A stretch of 64,000 nt of DNA, taken from positions 1,612,001 through 1,676,000 of the forward strand of contig JAHLMK010000008.1 in NCBI GenBank assembly GCA_019915135.1. Reading direction: 5' to 3'. Below, one piece after another: positions 1-11,200 of the stretch (positions are counted from its first letter, which is position 1; each line of letters opens with the position of its first letter). The notes under the pieces are model-generated. The model searched no databases. It was not told the origin of the DNA and saw only the letters and a list, made by a program, of their open reading frames with translations. This DNA is from Strobilurus pachycystidiatus (taxonomy: Eukaryota; Basidiomycota; Agaricomycetes; Agaricales; Physalacriaceae). The position numbers were made by a program, and so were the translations under genes.

Positions 1-385
1 TTTTAGGCCCCGGGCTCGCCCACCATCGTTCCGGCGGACGTAGTATGGGATCTGGATATCGATGCGGGTGCTAGTCAAAGCCGCATTGTTAGAGACACCA
101 ACAGCTGATACTGACTTGAACGATCTGGGAAGTTATCACCTAAGTATCAAGCAGAGGCTGGTATCCCCAGTGGCAGCGCTGTGCTGGACACTATCAGCCC
201 TTCTACTGGAGTAGAATATCTCGGTCGGTCATAGAGATTGAAGTACCCCTGTTTCTAACCTCTCAACTGAAGGGCACGGTGAGCATGTCGCTCGAGCTCA
301 TCACAACCAAACAAGTGAGCCGAACCTCCTTCCTGTGATATTTAGTTCATCGAGTCATGTTTTGTACTTCAAATAAGACATTCGG
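1..385. other. Non-coding left edge
   Basis: No supportable gene is seen on either strand. This stretch lies downstream of the VIT/VWA gene and should hold its 3' untranslated region. Confidence 0.5.
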
Positions 386-3301
386 TCACTGCACTATCAG
401 CACCGCTCTCTCCAAAAGAACATCGACATCAACCTGATCTTTGAGGAACTCAAACGCCTTGTTTAACAAGTCATTCCTCAAGTCCTTCTGTTCCATATGC
501 TTCTGCAAGAAAGCGATGCAGAGAATGGTGGCCCAGATATGTCGATCCACGCCCTGTAACACACCCTCTTCAACAGCACGTTCTCCTACAATAGCCTGAA
601 GAGCATTGTTCAGCGGGAAAGATCCATCGGCCTTCTGCAAACTCAGAACTTCAGAAATTTCTGGTGAAATGCGTGCCGGTTCCCCGAGGTGTAAATCTCT
701 CTCGTTGTGGGATGGACGCGCAGCGGGATTGGTCGGGACTCTCCCAAATTGGGGAGACGGGCTGCGCTGGAGCTCCAAATCCTCCTCCGACGGTTCATCT
801 TCGGCCTCTGTCCAGTAGGATTGATCGGTCGATGATCCCTCCAAGGAACTCATGGTTGAGTATGAGTCGGAGGTACCATCACTGTCATCCGTGTCCTCTC
901 CATTTCGCCTAGACCGATGCCGACTATCGCGACGAAGGTTTCTTGTCGCTGGTATTGGCGATCCAGGCCATCCGCCGGGGATCAGCCTGCTGATATTCAC
1001 TGACTCGTCACGGTTTCGCGTAGTGGGAGACACTGGGGTATCAGCGGTTTGCCCTGGCCTAGATCCCCCTAGGACGCTCATGAGGGTCCCGAGCAGACCA
1101 CCGGGGCGAGAGGGCTCAGGCCTATGTTGTTTTCGTGTAGGTCTCTCCACGGCAACGAATGATGTGTGTTCGCTGACAAGTTGATAATGGGTACCAAGAT
1201 ACACAATGGCCTCTTTGTGGCCTTCAGCAGGCGCCGCGACAGCAGATTCAGGAAGTGGAGCATGACCAGCTTCATGCTCCCGTATCAAGTAATGGGCAGC
1301 CAGTGTGTGAATAGGTGGAATCTGAGGGTCGAGATCCGCGAGCTGGACGCCTCGAATGGGAACAGTCAAAAGAAAAGGTTGACCCGTCTCTTCGATTTGA
1401 CCTCGTAGAGTCACTTCTCGTGGGGTGAACGGTTTCCTGAGCTGGAAGATGGCATATATGACAGTGCGGATATCCGCATGGATGTCATGGATCGCCGTTG
1501 GCGCCTGCTGAAAGTTTGGAGGAGAATATGCCGTGCTAGGAGGATTCGACTGAGTAGACGCCACCACTGCATTGTCAGGGATACCCCAATCAACGCTGAC
1601 GTTGCGAACGAATGGGGTTCGTCCAGCGCGTAGTAGACGTGCACACTTTCCTGTGATATCCTCTGCGCGCGTAGCCAAAAGGCATACACCATTGCCAGCA
1701 TTAGCAATACCCTCGCACATCGCGGTCGAGACTTGGTGACCAATTCCCAGTGTATACACACGGAGCGGCGCCGATGGAGTCGCTTCATTCACGGCTTTTC
1801 TGACCAAGCCCACGACAGCTTGTACGTTGTGTGCCTACACAGAAAGTATTAGAGATAGAGATTGCAGACGTGTCAAATTACTCACCTCGCCGTCTGTCAA
1901 CATGAAGACCGCGGTCGGCAATGCAGTGTCGCGCTGTCGGTGTACGCGGTCCAGAGCAAGATAGATGTCCGTTCCACCATAATTCGCAGTCATTGTACGG
2001 ACATGCTCAGTCTTTTTGAGTATTAGCTCGATCTCGTCATGTATGAAATGACGATACTCACTGCAAAATCCAAGTGGTGCTGGTCGTAACTATTGCTCCG
2101 AGCCCAGATGCTATCGGTGTGATCCCCGAAACTGAATAAATTGAAGTAGGTTCCTTGTTTCGGTAACATTCTTAATAGGAGAATCAATGTTCTCTTTGCA
2201 GTCTCTATCCGATCTCCGTCCATGCTACCACTTCGGTCTACAACGAAGATGTATTCCTGAGAACGGATGGGAGGCATGTTGAATTTTGGCACAAGCGTCA
2301 ACTGGACAGCAAGAGTATCATTGGCTTGCCGGTCTCTGTATATCTGAGCGAAGCAGCGTGGCGCATCGAGTTTGTCGGCTTCGATAAGCAGGATGAAGTC
2401 GTCTGCAAGAAAGCTGCCCGAGCTGAAACTGACCGTTGCGCGGCGACGAGAGGGTCTGCCTAGATGCGTCTTGTAGTTCTCGACTTTGATTGTGTGCGAT
2501 GGACTGGTTAAGCTTCGGATCGTTCCACTGGTCTGCACGTCAATCTTGATACGGATGCGAGTCTGATTGCTCGGTAGAGATGCACTTTTGATGGCTTCTG
2601 GGACTTCACCATAGCGTTGACCTGTGCAGCGCAAGGCACCGTCAGCACGGTGTTCACAGTGAAGGCGAATCGAGACACACCGACAGCCATCGGTAGATGG
2701 AAACGAATTCGCTCGCTCATAGGCAGAGTCATGACGAACTAGGGTATGTAATTAGTTATGCTAGGATGAAAGATACCGTTCCTGCGACCTTACCGATAAC
2801 TTGACATAGACCGTCTCTTTAGCGGCGATTGAGCCCACGGAAATAGTAAATACTAGGAAGGGTGTTGGTCACTGTTGGGCATCGAGGCAGGGTGCATACT
2901 GTCATCGGAGACATACTCCAAAAGACCAGTGTATTGTCCAGTGGCAATGGCCTGCTCGTGCTCCTCGCGGGCCTGTGTCTTTTCCTTGCATGTACCATAT
3001 ACGACTTTTCCTGAAGTCCTCAGTTCGAATGAGCATATAGCTGCACGCGCAGGCACCGGAAAATAGTAGACTGCCCGACTCGTAGGATGATCTGACGGAT
3101 TGTAATATCGCTGTGTTAGCGACACTCGACTGCCGACTGCAAATCGTGCCTCGTCATCAATGTGCTATCTTCACGGAATAATAAGCTTGACATACCGTCC
3201 AATATCAAAACACGCGCAGAGAGCTGTTCCAAAGGGAGGTGAATACGCGGACCACTTGGAACGCCACCGTTGTGGATTATGCCATTGGGTGTCGCTGCCA
3301 T
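386..3301 (-). CDS. VIT and von Willebrand factor A domain protein
   Basis: Multi-exon gene starting with MAATPNGIIHNGG at 3301 and ending with TGA at 386. Exons 1 to 3 encode a VIT domain (SLTQRYYNPSDHP, AVYYFPVPARAA, then IRFHLPMAVG spliced to QRYGEVPEAIK). A VWA domain follows with the MIDAS motif DRSGSMDG near 2220 and the segment HVRTMTANYGGTDIYLAL spliced to TAVFMLTDGE. The C-terminal exon (386 to about 1813) has a Ser/Asp-rich linker and ends in a helical tail that begins GSFPLNNALQAIVG, as in fungal relatives of inter-alpha-trypsin inhibitor heavy chains. Apparent frame changes are all explained by short GT-AG introns. Such proteins are thought to mediate metal-dependent protein contacts; the partner and exact role here are unknown. 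It is divergent from the carrier gene across 338 bp. Confidence 0.88.
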
Positions 3302-3639
3302 ACTGTTACTATTAGCGAGGGTTCAAGAGCTGTATTGCGATTGGAGGAAGCGTTGGGTTCAGCCTCGTGTTTCCCCACGTCATGGGGCCCACTCTAAGTG
3401 CGATATTTATGCCTGCGATATGCGGCAAATACGTGTCTGCTGTGCTCAAGCTGGCGGGGTTGACTTTGACTTTTGAGGTGATGAGGGTTAACTTCAAAGC
3501 AGGAGTGGAAGAACATCGGGCCGCCGTTCCGACAGGCGGAAACTCCTTTAGCCTCGGCCAACCCCCCGCTTGGCTGCGTCTCCTTCGTTCCCCCAGGTTC
3601 CACTCGGCCAGTCGACCATCGTAGAGATAGTGTCCTGCG
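3302..3639. promoter_or_regulatory. Shared upstream region of two divergent genes
   Basis: The starts of the VIT/VWA gene (-) and the mitochondrial carrier gene (+) face away from each other across this interval, so it should contain both promoters. No specific binding motif is claimed. Confidence 0.45.
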
Positions 3640-5114
3640 ATGCCTTCCAGTACTTTTCCATTCTGGTGTGTAGCAAAACCCTCTTTGCCTCCGCAACTAC
3701 TAATGCTCTCATTGTGCACTGAAAAGGCTCGGAGGCACGTTATCGTTCATTTTTCGTCTCGCTATCGGGAGCTAACCTGTTGGCTTTTCCTCCCAAAGGC
3801 GTTGCGGCATCCAGTGCGTATACATGCTGAATCTTGTCCTTCCTCCATCAACGGCTCTCCCAGTGGCCGCATCATGCACCCATCCGCTGGATGTAACCAA
3901 AGTGTCAGTATCATGAGTCCTCGCGTAACCCATGTATTCACGCGTGTCCCATGTCTTCACATTTACATAGGCGCATGCAGACACTGGAAAACGTCCCGGG
4001 TGCCAAACGACCTTCCACTATCGCTGTGATACGAACGAGCATACAAGAGCACGGAATAAGGAGCCTCTACACTGGATTGACCGCGTCCCTGCTCCGACAA
4101 ATGACATATTCTCTCGTTCGGATAGGCGCTTACGAAGAGTTCAAATCCCGTTTGGCAGAGGACGGCAAACCATCTACCCTTCAATTGCTCATGGCTGCGA
4201 CGGTCGCAGGCGGCCTAGGTGGTGTAGCTGGGAACCCTGCCGGTATGTTTTGTGGGCTTCGCGTATGGCTTATTTCAATGGCTCGGCATAGACATTCTAC
4301 TGGTCCGAATGACGAGCGATATCACCAGACCTCCAGACAAACGATACGGTTATTCCAACGCTATTAGTGGATTGGTACGATTGATTCGAGAAGAAGGCGT
4401 GAAAGGACTCAGTAGAGGACTCGGCACGAATACGGTATGTATGTCATTCTGTTTGATCATCCGATGCTTATCCTCTATATCAGACACGGGCTATTCTCAT
4501 GAATGTACGTATATGTCGTTCATCGTCCGCCGCCTGACTTACTTGCTATGAGTAGTCGTCCCAAGTATGGTCGTAAGTGCGATATCACATCTTGAACATT
4601 CGCTGAAAGAAATTTCTTTGGTCGACAGTTACGACTATTTCAAGGAAACATTCCTTCGAAATGATGTTCCTCTCATAGACTATAGATTCCATGACGGTCT
4701 CGCTCTGCATATAGCAGCCAGTGTCATGGCAGGCACTGTCGCTACTAGTACGCTTCACATTGACCGCATCTTTTGTATCACTGATTTATTTTCAAGCCGT
4801 CTGCTCGCCTGCTGATGTTATAAGGTCGCGACTCATGTCTTCCGTCAGTGATCCCACTCACCTCCAGCAGTGTGCTTACTTCTAGTAGACATCTGGTGAT
4901 ACATTCCTACATGTGTTGACATCTTCTCTGCGTGAAGAGGGTCCGAAATTTCTCTTCAAGGGCTGGACGCCTGCCTTCATTCGGCTCGGACCCAACACTA
5001 TCTTCTTGTTTGTGTTCTTTGAGGTCCGAAACATATCAATGGTCGACTCGTCCATGTGTAATTCTAACACTTCGACAGCAACTGAAAAAAGGATGGGTAC
5101 ACCTCAAGTCATAG
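3640..5114 (+). CDS. DIC1: Mitochondrial dicarboxylate-type carrier (SLC25 family)
   Basis: Inner-membrane carrier that most likely exchanges dicarboxylates for phosphate. Three mitochondrial carrier signatures are recovered after splicing: HPLDVTKVRMQ (joined across an intron ending near 3970), GNPADILLVRM (near 4240-4310) and CSPADVIRSRLM (near 4800-4850). Between them lie typical repeat sequences such as GIRSLYTGLTASLLRQMTYSLVR, shortened here to GIRSLYTGLTASLLRQ, and GVKGLSRGLGTN. The last exon reads FLFKGWTPAFIRLGPNT and then QLKKGWVHLKS with stop TAG at 5112-5114. The order and motifs resemble yeast Dic1. The N-terminus is uncertain: MPSSTFPFW at 3640 fits a start, but the next one or two small exons were not resolved with confidence. 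Substrate specificity is inferred from family resemblance only. Confidence 0.86.
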
Positions 5115-5528
5115 ACCTCGCCGCACGATACACTACAGGGTATAGAATGCTTTGCATATTACTCGCCATTCTCTGCCACACCCGTTCCACATACTTACTT
5201 ACGTTCAGTAATACTGTAGATGTAGATTTTTAGACCATCTTCTGAATCGATTACAACAAACTTCATTAGATTGTAGACAGACACACTATCACGCACTGCA
5301 TATCATTATTCACGAAAAGCTCTAATGGGCTGTGCCTCATGCACTCAGAAGCGGCCGACACGGATATGAATGGTTCCAGCGTGTTGGGCGCGTTGTGCGT
5401 GGCTCGGGTCCGTGCGAGCGGAGGCTGTGTTTCAATTTGGTCAGGCTTACCCAATCAGGCTGTCGCGTTCGTCTTTTGCCTCCTACCTCCATCATCTCGC
5501 TGCTTGACTGTCTCTTTCATCTTCAAAA
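5115..5528. other. Intergenic region and likely SUB2 promoter
   Basis: No gene seen. A pyrimidine-rich stretch lies directly before the SUB2 start codon, as is common upstream of highly expressed fungal genes. Confidence 0.4.
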
Positions 5529-7548
5529 ATGAGCGCACACGACAACGAAGATCTCATTGACTACGAGGATGAACATGATGTTGTTCCCAACGGCGCCTCT
5601 GCCTCGGCCACAAACGGCGCCGCGGCTGCTGGTGGCGCGGATGGAGACGACAAGGACAAGAAAAACTTCTCCGGCATCCATTCGACTGGCTTCAGGTATG
5701 CATTCAACTAGCCCTCCACTTTGGCACGGGCTGATGGCTTGCCTTCTGCAGGGATTTCCTTTTGAAACCTGAGCTCGTTCGTGCCATCTCCGATTTGGGT
5801 TTCGAACATCCCTCGGAAGGTAAATATCAGCCTCCTTCATGCACTCCCCTTTCACTCATTGTAATTTCCAGTGCAGCAGGAGTGTATTCCTCAGGCTGTC
5901 TTGGGGATGGATGTCCTATGTCAAGCAAAGTCCGGTCACGGAAAAACTGCTGTCTTCGTCCTCGCCACCCTCCAGCAACTGGAACCCACTCCCGGACAGG
6001 TCGCCGTCCTCGTTCTCTGCCACACACGTGAACTCGCTTTCCAAATAAAAAACGAATATACCCGCTTCGCCAAGTACATGCCCGACGTACGAGTCAGCAC
6101 CTTCTACGGCGGCACCCCCGTCTCCAAAGACGCCGAAACCTCCGCGACAAGAACAAATGTCCTCACATCGTCGTTGCCACCCCGGCCGTCTTAATGCCCT
6201 GGCCAGGGACAAAGTCTTGGATGCAAAGAACGTGAAGCATTTCGTTCTCGACGAGTGCGACAAAATGCTGGAACAGCTTGGTTAGTCATACGAATTTCGG
6301 CCACATCATCCACCCCTACTTTACCTTCGTCTTTCCGCCCCTTCGGGCATGGCTTCGACCTGGCGCGCGATCCGCATTGCTCTTGTCAATTGGCTGTTGT
6401 GGTTAGGGTGTGGTTCATGTTTGATGGACATGGTTTATTGGTCGGAGAGAAGCGGACGCAGTGGAACACGGACCCGGTCATCTCGAGGACGTCGCCGATA
6501 CGATCAAGCCATTTTATGCTACGGTTTCGTCACCCTCTGGGTGCTTTGTTCTCCATTTTTTCATCTCCACACACCCTCCCCTCCATTCTCGACGATGTCA
6601 TCTAACTGCGACACCATCCACTAGACATGCGCCGGGACGTTCAAGAGATTTTCAGGACCACACCCCATCACAAACAGTTAGAGTGTTTAGCGCGACATTG
6701 GCGAAGGATATCCGGGTTACTTGCAAGAAGTTCATGACCAACGTAGGCAATGTTGTAAATATGCTGCGTCATGCTCATGCTCTCCTCACAGCCACTGGAA
6801 ATCTTCGTCGACGATGAGACGAAGTTAACGCTACATGGGCTCCAGCAACACTACGTCAAGTTGGAGGAGAACGGCAAGAATAGGAAATTGAATGATCTTC
6901 TGGACACCCTCGAATTCAACCAGGTATGTCCTGGCATATTTTCTCGTCGCCAACGTATACAACCAACCCTGCAAACACTCAGGTCGTCATCTTCGTCAAG
7001 TCTGTAGCACGTGCTATCGAGCTTGACAAGCTGTTGGTGTCGTGCAACTTCCCCAGTATCAGCATTCACTCTGGCTTGCAGCAGGAAGAGCGGTATGTAT
7101 AACGTCCCATCTTTTCTCGCTTCAGTGCTGATCGGTGTCGTCAGTATCAATCGATATTCCGCCTTCAAAGCCTTTGAGAAGCGTATTCTCGTTGCCACTG
7201 ATATCTTCGGCCGTGGTATTGACGTAGAGCGGGTTAACATCGTCATCAATTACGATTCGCCTGCTGATGCTGATAGTTACCTGCACCGCGTGGGGTAAGT
7301 CCAATTTGTGTCAAGTAATACACGGTGTCCTTATTATATTCCAAAGTCGTGCTGGTCGTTTCGGTACGAAGGGTCTTGCTGTGACGTTTGTCTCTTCCGA
7401 CAGCGACCAGCAAGTCCTGGAGTCCATCCAGTCGAGGTTTGAAGTCGCTATTCCTGAGCTGCCCGACCACATTGACCCCGCTAGTTACAGTGAGTCTCCC
7501 AGGTTCCTTTTCGTCGTAGTCCTCTAACGTGTTGCAGTGACCTCGTAG
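5529..7548 (+). CDS. SUB2: ATP-dependent RNA helicase SUB2/UAP56, frame broken by indels
   Basis: DEAD-box (DECD) helicase for spliceosome assembly and TREX-mediated mRNA export, acting in the nucleus. Start [17 protein letters not shown] at 5529; stop TAG at 7546-7548 after the final intron. Motifs seen in order: Q-motif region [15 protein letters not shown] (spliced), Walker A AKSGHGKT, Ia [10 protein letters not shown], Ib [51 protein letters not shown]. Three apparent single-base losses shift the frame: near 6140 (before [15 protein letters not shown]), near 6184 (ATPGR needs an extra G) and near 6677 (between HHKQ and VRVFSATL). Everything around them matches the family, so these are either consensus errors in short homopolymers or genuine lesions in an otherwise essential gene. 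The intron after MLEQL is about 344 nt, far longer than its neighbours. Confidence 0.9.
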
Positions 7549-8264
7549 TGTACTTGTACATATATATGTTTGTTTCTCGTTGCACGCCCTCGACCTCCTT
7601 TGTATACCATCATATTAGTGAGGCAATTTACTAAACTGAGCACAAAATGTGCTTTACTCGCCACCTCCCGATGGCCCATCGCCCGCTGAGTAATTGAAGG
7701 AAGCTGGGTGTGAGGTGATTACTGCGGCCGGCCGATGTCTGTTACAGGTTAGAGTCATAGATTTGAACTAGACTCCGAAGCGAAAGGTTGAACCAGATTA
7801 CCACGGGAGGACCCGGGGGAGGCATTCATCAAGCTCCGCAACATTGCAAAGACTGAATACAACAGAATACAAGCAACCTCCGGTCAAGCTAGGTAAGCAG
7901 TGGTGAGCGTCATTGCGTAAGCAGTGCGTCAGCGCCTCAGATTTCAATTTCAGGCCTCAGGAACGGTAAAAGCGAATCACTGTGCCTCGCGGCTTTTTGC
8001 CGTCCCCATTTGGGATTGGATTTGTTGACTACATTGAAACTCACCGGGCCAGACCACCGTCATTTTACACTTTTCCGTCTGCTGGCAGTGGTGGTCATTT
8101 CGACACCTGCACGCCTTCTCCTCCCACCGTGGTCCGTCGTCCGCGGTATCGAAGAGGGGCAGGCCTCGAACAGGCCGCCGCAGATATTAGGAGACCAATG
8201 AGACGGAAATTCGGACAGCCGACGCTTCCCAATCTTACTTAAGCACACTGACGGGATACTGTCT
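7549..8264. other. Intergenic region after SUB2
   Basis: Short open frames occur here but none resembles a known family or has convincing splice structure. The promoter of the histidine kinase locus should lie in the right part. Confidence 0.4.
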
Positions 8265-11200
8265 GTGCCAGGGTACACTTTTGACAAGTACGCGTTTGTC
8301 TCGCGCACGAATCCTCCAATAACGATCACGCACCAGGCGCACAGCCATGGCACGATCCGGGCAGCATGGACCTACCTCGCCGAGGGAAGCGCGTCAAGGA
8401 CAGCTAGAACGTGCTGGCCAAGATTTGCGGTGGCCAAGTCAAATGGCTCGATGTTGCTTTGGAACGCGAGGCCCACATGTGCGTTGTGTCCCGCAGCTCT
8501 CCTTGTCGTCCACTCAACGGTGTCGTTTGTCAAGCCTCGGCCGCATCAGAGCATCCTCAGAAATCCCTCCCTCGCACCATCTGACTTCATCCCATACCGA
8601 AAGAGAACGGAGACGTTGTGGTTCTCCTGCTGTTCCATCGCGGCCCCAATTTGCGCGGTCGATATCTTCCCCAGTGAAATCAAACGAGCTCATGCTTGCC
8701 GACAGCATGGCCACAGCACGGGCGCCGCCCAACAAGGACATCTACCATGCTTTGGGATGGAAGAGCCTGACCTGGAGGAGATCGAGGCCTTCGATATCAT
8801 GGACTTGGGCTTCGTTCTTTAGAGTGTGTCTCTCCCTTTTTCGCGCAGGAATGTATACTCATCAGCACAAAGATTTGCAATCAAGCCAGCACTCTTGAGT
8901 CCTCACACAAGGCGGCATCATCCATTCGATGAAGTTCGCGCCAACGAGGTCCATCTGAGCGCACACACGGCATCGTTAGATTTGTTCATTTCTGGAACAG
9001 AGCAATATCCCTTTGAGACCGCCTGGATCACCTTCTACACTTGTCCTCAAGGCCTCGACGATCAGAAAATCAAGGTCAAAGAGGGCGTGGTGCTATCTGG
9101 GCACCCGAGCAAAACGGGCAGCATTGAGGACTATAGCACAAGATCACCGTACGGATTGGACTCATTGGGAATCTGTATTTTGCGCTCCTTGTCGGACGAG
9201 GGCCAGCTTTCCATTTTGAAGGCGGTCCCTGGAACTGCTGCATCTATCGTCCAGAAGACAACGATATTGGTCCAGGATGTTCGGGCGAAGATGTGCCCGA
9301 GGTTCTCAGGTTCAATCATTGACAAGGTTCGTTCCCTTTGTGGCAGGTACAATCGACTCAACAGCATCCAGCTTCTCGTCAATAACACCCGACACTCGGT
9401 ATCAGAGTGCTTATGGGTGAAGGCCGATCTCTTGGAATGCCAAACGCGTTTACTTGCTTCTGATCCTCTGAATCTTTCGTCCGAAGTCAGGTTCAACTGA
9501 TGTCAGTCTCACTCGTTTTGTGAACTTTTTTTTGGATTCTCACTCACAAAAAACTTGGCAGCTCATTCCAACTTTCGAAATCGCAAACTTCAGGATAGCT
9601 ACACGGTTGCGAGCTATTGATCATTCTATTCGAGCATCGTCCTAAAACGTGCCAGGAGTCTACTTTGCCACTGGCTTTGGTTGCTTACATCCTCATTCAT
9701 TTGTATTCTTGCTCAAAATCTAGCCAGTTCGGACGCGCAAAAAGAGATCAGAAATGATAAGGAACGTCAGTAAGTAGAGTCCCCAAACAGTCTGCATTCA
9801 CGGACTCCTCATAGTCCGAAACACTCAGACAAGCTTTTCTCGACATTTTCTGCAGCAAAGGACAGTTTACTGAAAACTAGTCAAGTGGTAGTCAAGGCAC
9901 CTGTACTGGAATGGTGATGATCCAACGGACGATCTCTTTCCAACAGCGGAAACTCATCCAAGTCAATATGGAGGCACACAAAGACAGCCTCAATCAAAAC
10001 GTCAACCTCCGAGCAGAGCATTTTATCTGGAGGAAGCGGTTGTTCTTCGTTTGGGACGTTTGCGTAGATCAACTTTGCGACCGAAGCGAACACCACTCGT
10101 ACACAACTGTCATCGTACTGGGGTCACCGGTGTATTTTCTCTCCACCTGTGTTGCAAGAACGCCGAAGAATGGATTTGTTCATAGGCTGAAAAAGTTGGT
10201 CGCTTGCCAAATCAGGCGAAATGGAAGTACGCGCCATCTCCTACTTTGACAGAGTAACTGACAGCACATGTAGGTGCTATGGACATTGGGGTCACGCTAA
10301 AAATTCCGAACGTCGACGCGGCGCCATTTTCGGCAATGGTATTCGACTGCTTGAGTTTTGTACCGTTTCTTACTATGGTGAATTGACCGGCTTGTCGCTC
10401 AGCTGTCTATCCTCTGTCCTCCGACAGCTCATGTGTTCCACACCGAGGTGACATCGTTTTTGTCAATGCACTTCAGGAGAAGCGTGGTCCTCAGATTCAG
10501 AATGCACCGTTACTCTATCAAGGAGCACCTGAGATGCAGGAACCATTCTGGGCTTGCTAGACTTGCACTTGAACCTCCTCGTGAACGGCTCACACGGAGA
10601 GCTACGGACGCACGATTTCAGACCCTTGCGAGACTGTTTTCACGTTCGTTGCTGGTAACCCGAATGCTGGCATTCTTTCTGGATGATCTACAAGAGCGAA
10701 TGATTCGTCGTCTTGTTCTCATGTTGAATCACGTCCACGATGTTCGATAGAACGCCTCGATCTGATATTCCCTGATTAACTCCAAGGCAGGAGGGTTGTG
10801 ATTCGTTCTGTTGTCTGCTCTACACCCAGTGAATTCGTTAGCTCATTTTCGCGGACAATCCGTTCGGACAGGACGATAGGTTCTCAATCTTTCATTCAAA
10901 GGAAATAACATTAGACAAGTTCTCAGTCGACGTAGTGACCGCGTCCGTCGCTCTATGGTTCAAGCAACCAAAGCGAAGCCGTTATGGATGGCGTGGAATC
11001 GATGTCCTATCTGGCGCTCTTTCAATGAGTCGGCAGGCGCTTCGTCGTGAAGGCGGGAGTGCTCGTGTTGGTCGACTATCTACGAAGTGTCTTCTGGCAA
11101 CGCCTTCTCCGCGCGCAACCTTCTCAGTACCTTTCATCGAACACGGCTTCGTGAGTTCCTTCGGACTTGGCTCACGCGTTCCGAGTTTGTTGATGCACAT

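Noticed and set aside
2508..2732. Possible frameshift between VIT parts of the VIT/VWA gene
   Set aside because: The change of frame is fully explained by an intron joining LPMAVG to QRYGEVPEA.
5929..5950. His in the SUB2 Walker A (AKSGHGKT) as a lesion
   Set aside because: The position varies among SUB2 relatives (Met or Leu elsewhere) and the essential Gly, Lys and Thr are kept, so it is likely a lineage difference.
8826..9500. A 224-codon open frame that first looked like a novel protein
   Set aside because: Its strings (EVRANEVHLSAHT, KVKE, VKADLLECQTRLL) align in order with the kinase-like domain of CHK1-type histidine kinases, with parts of the same domain in other frames. It is a piece of the decayed gene.
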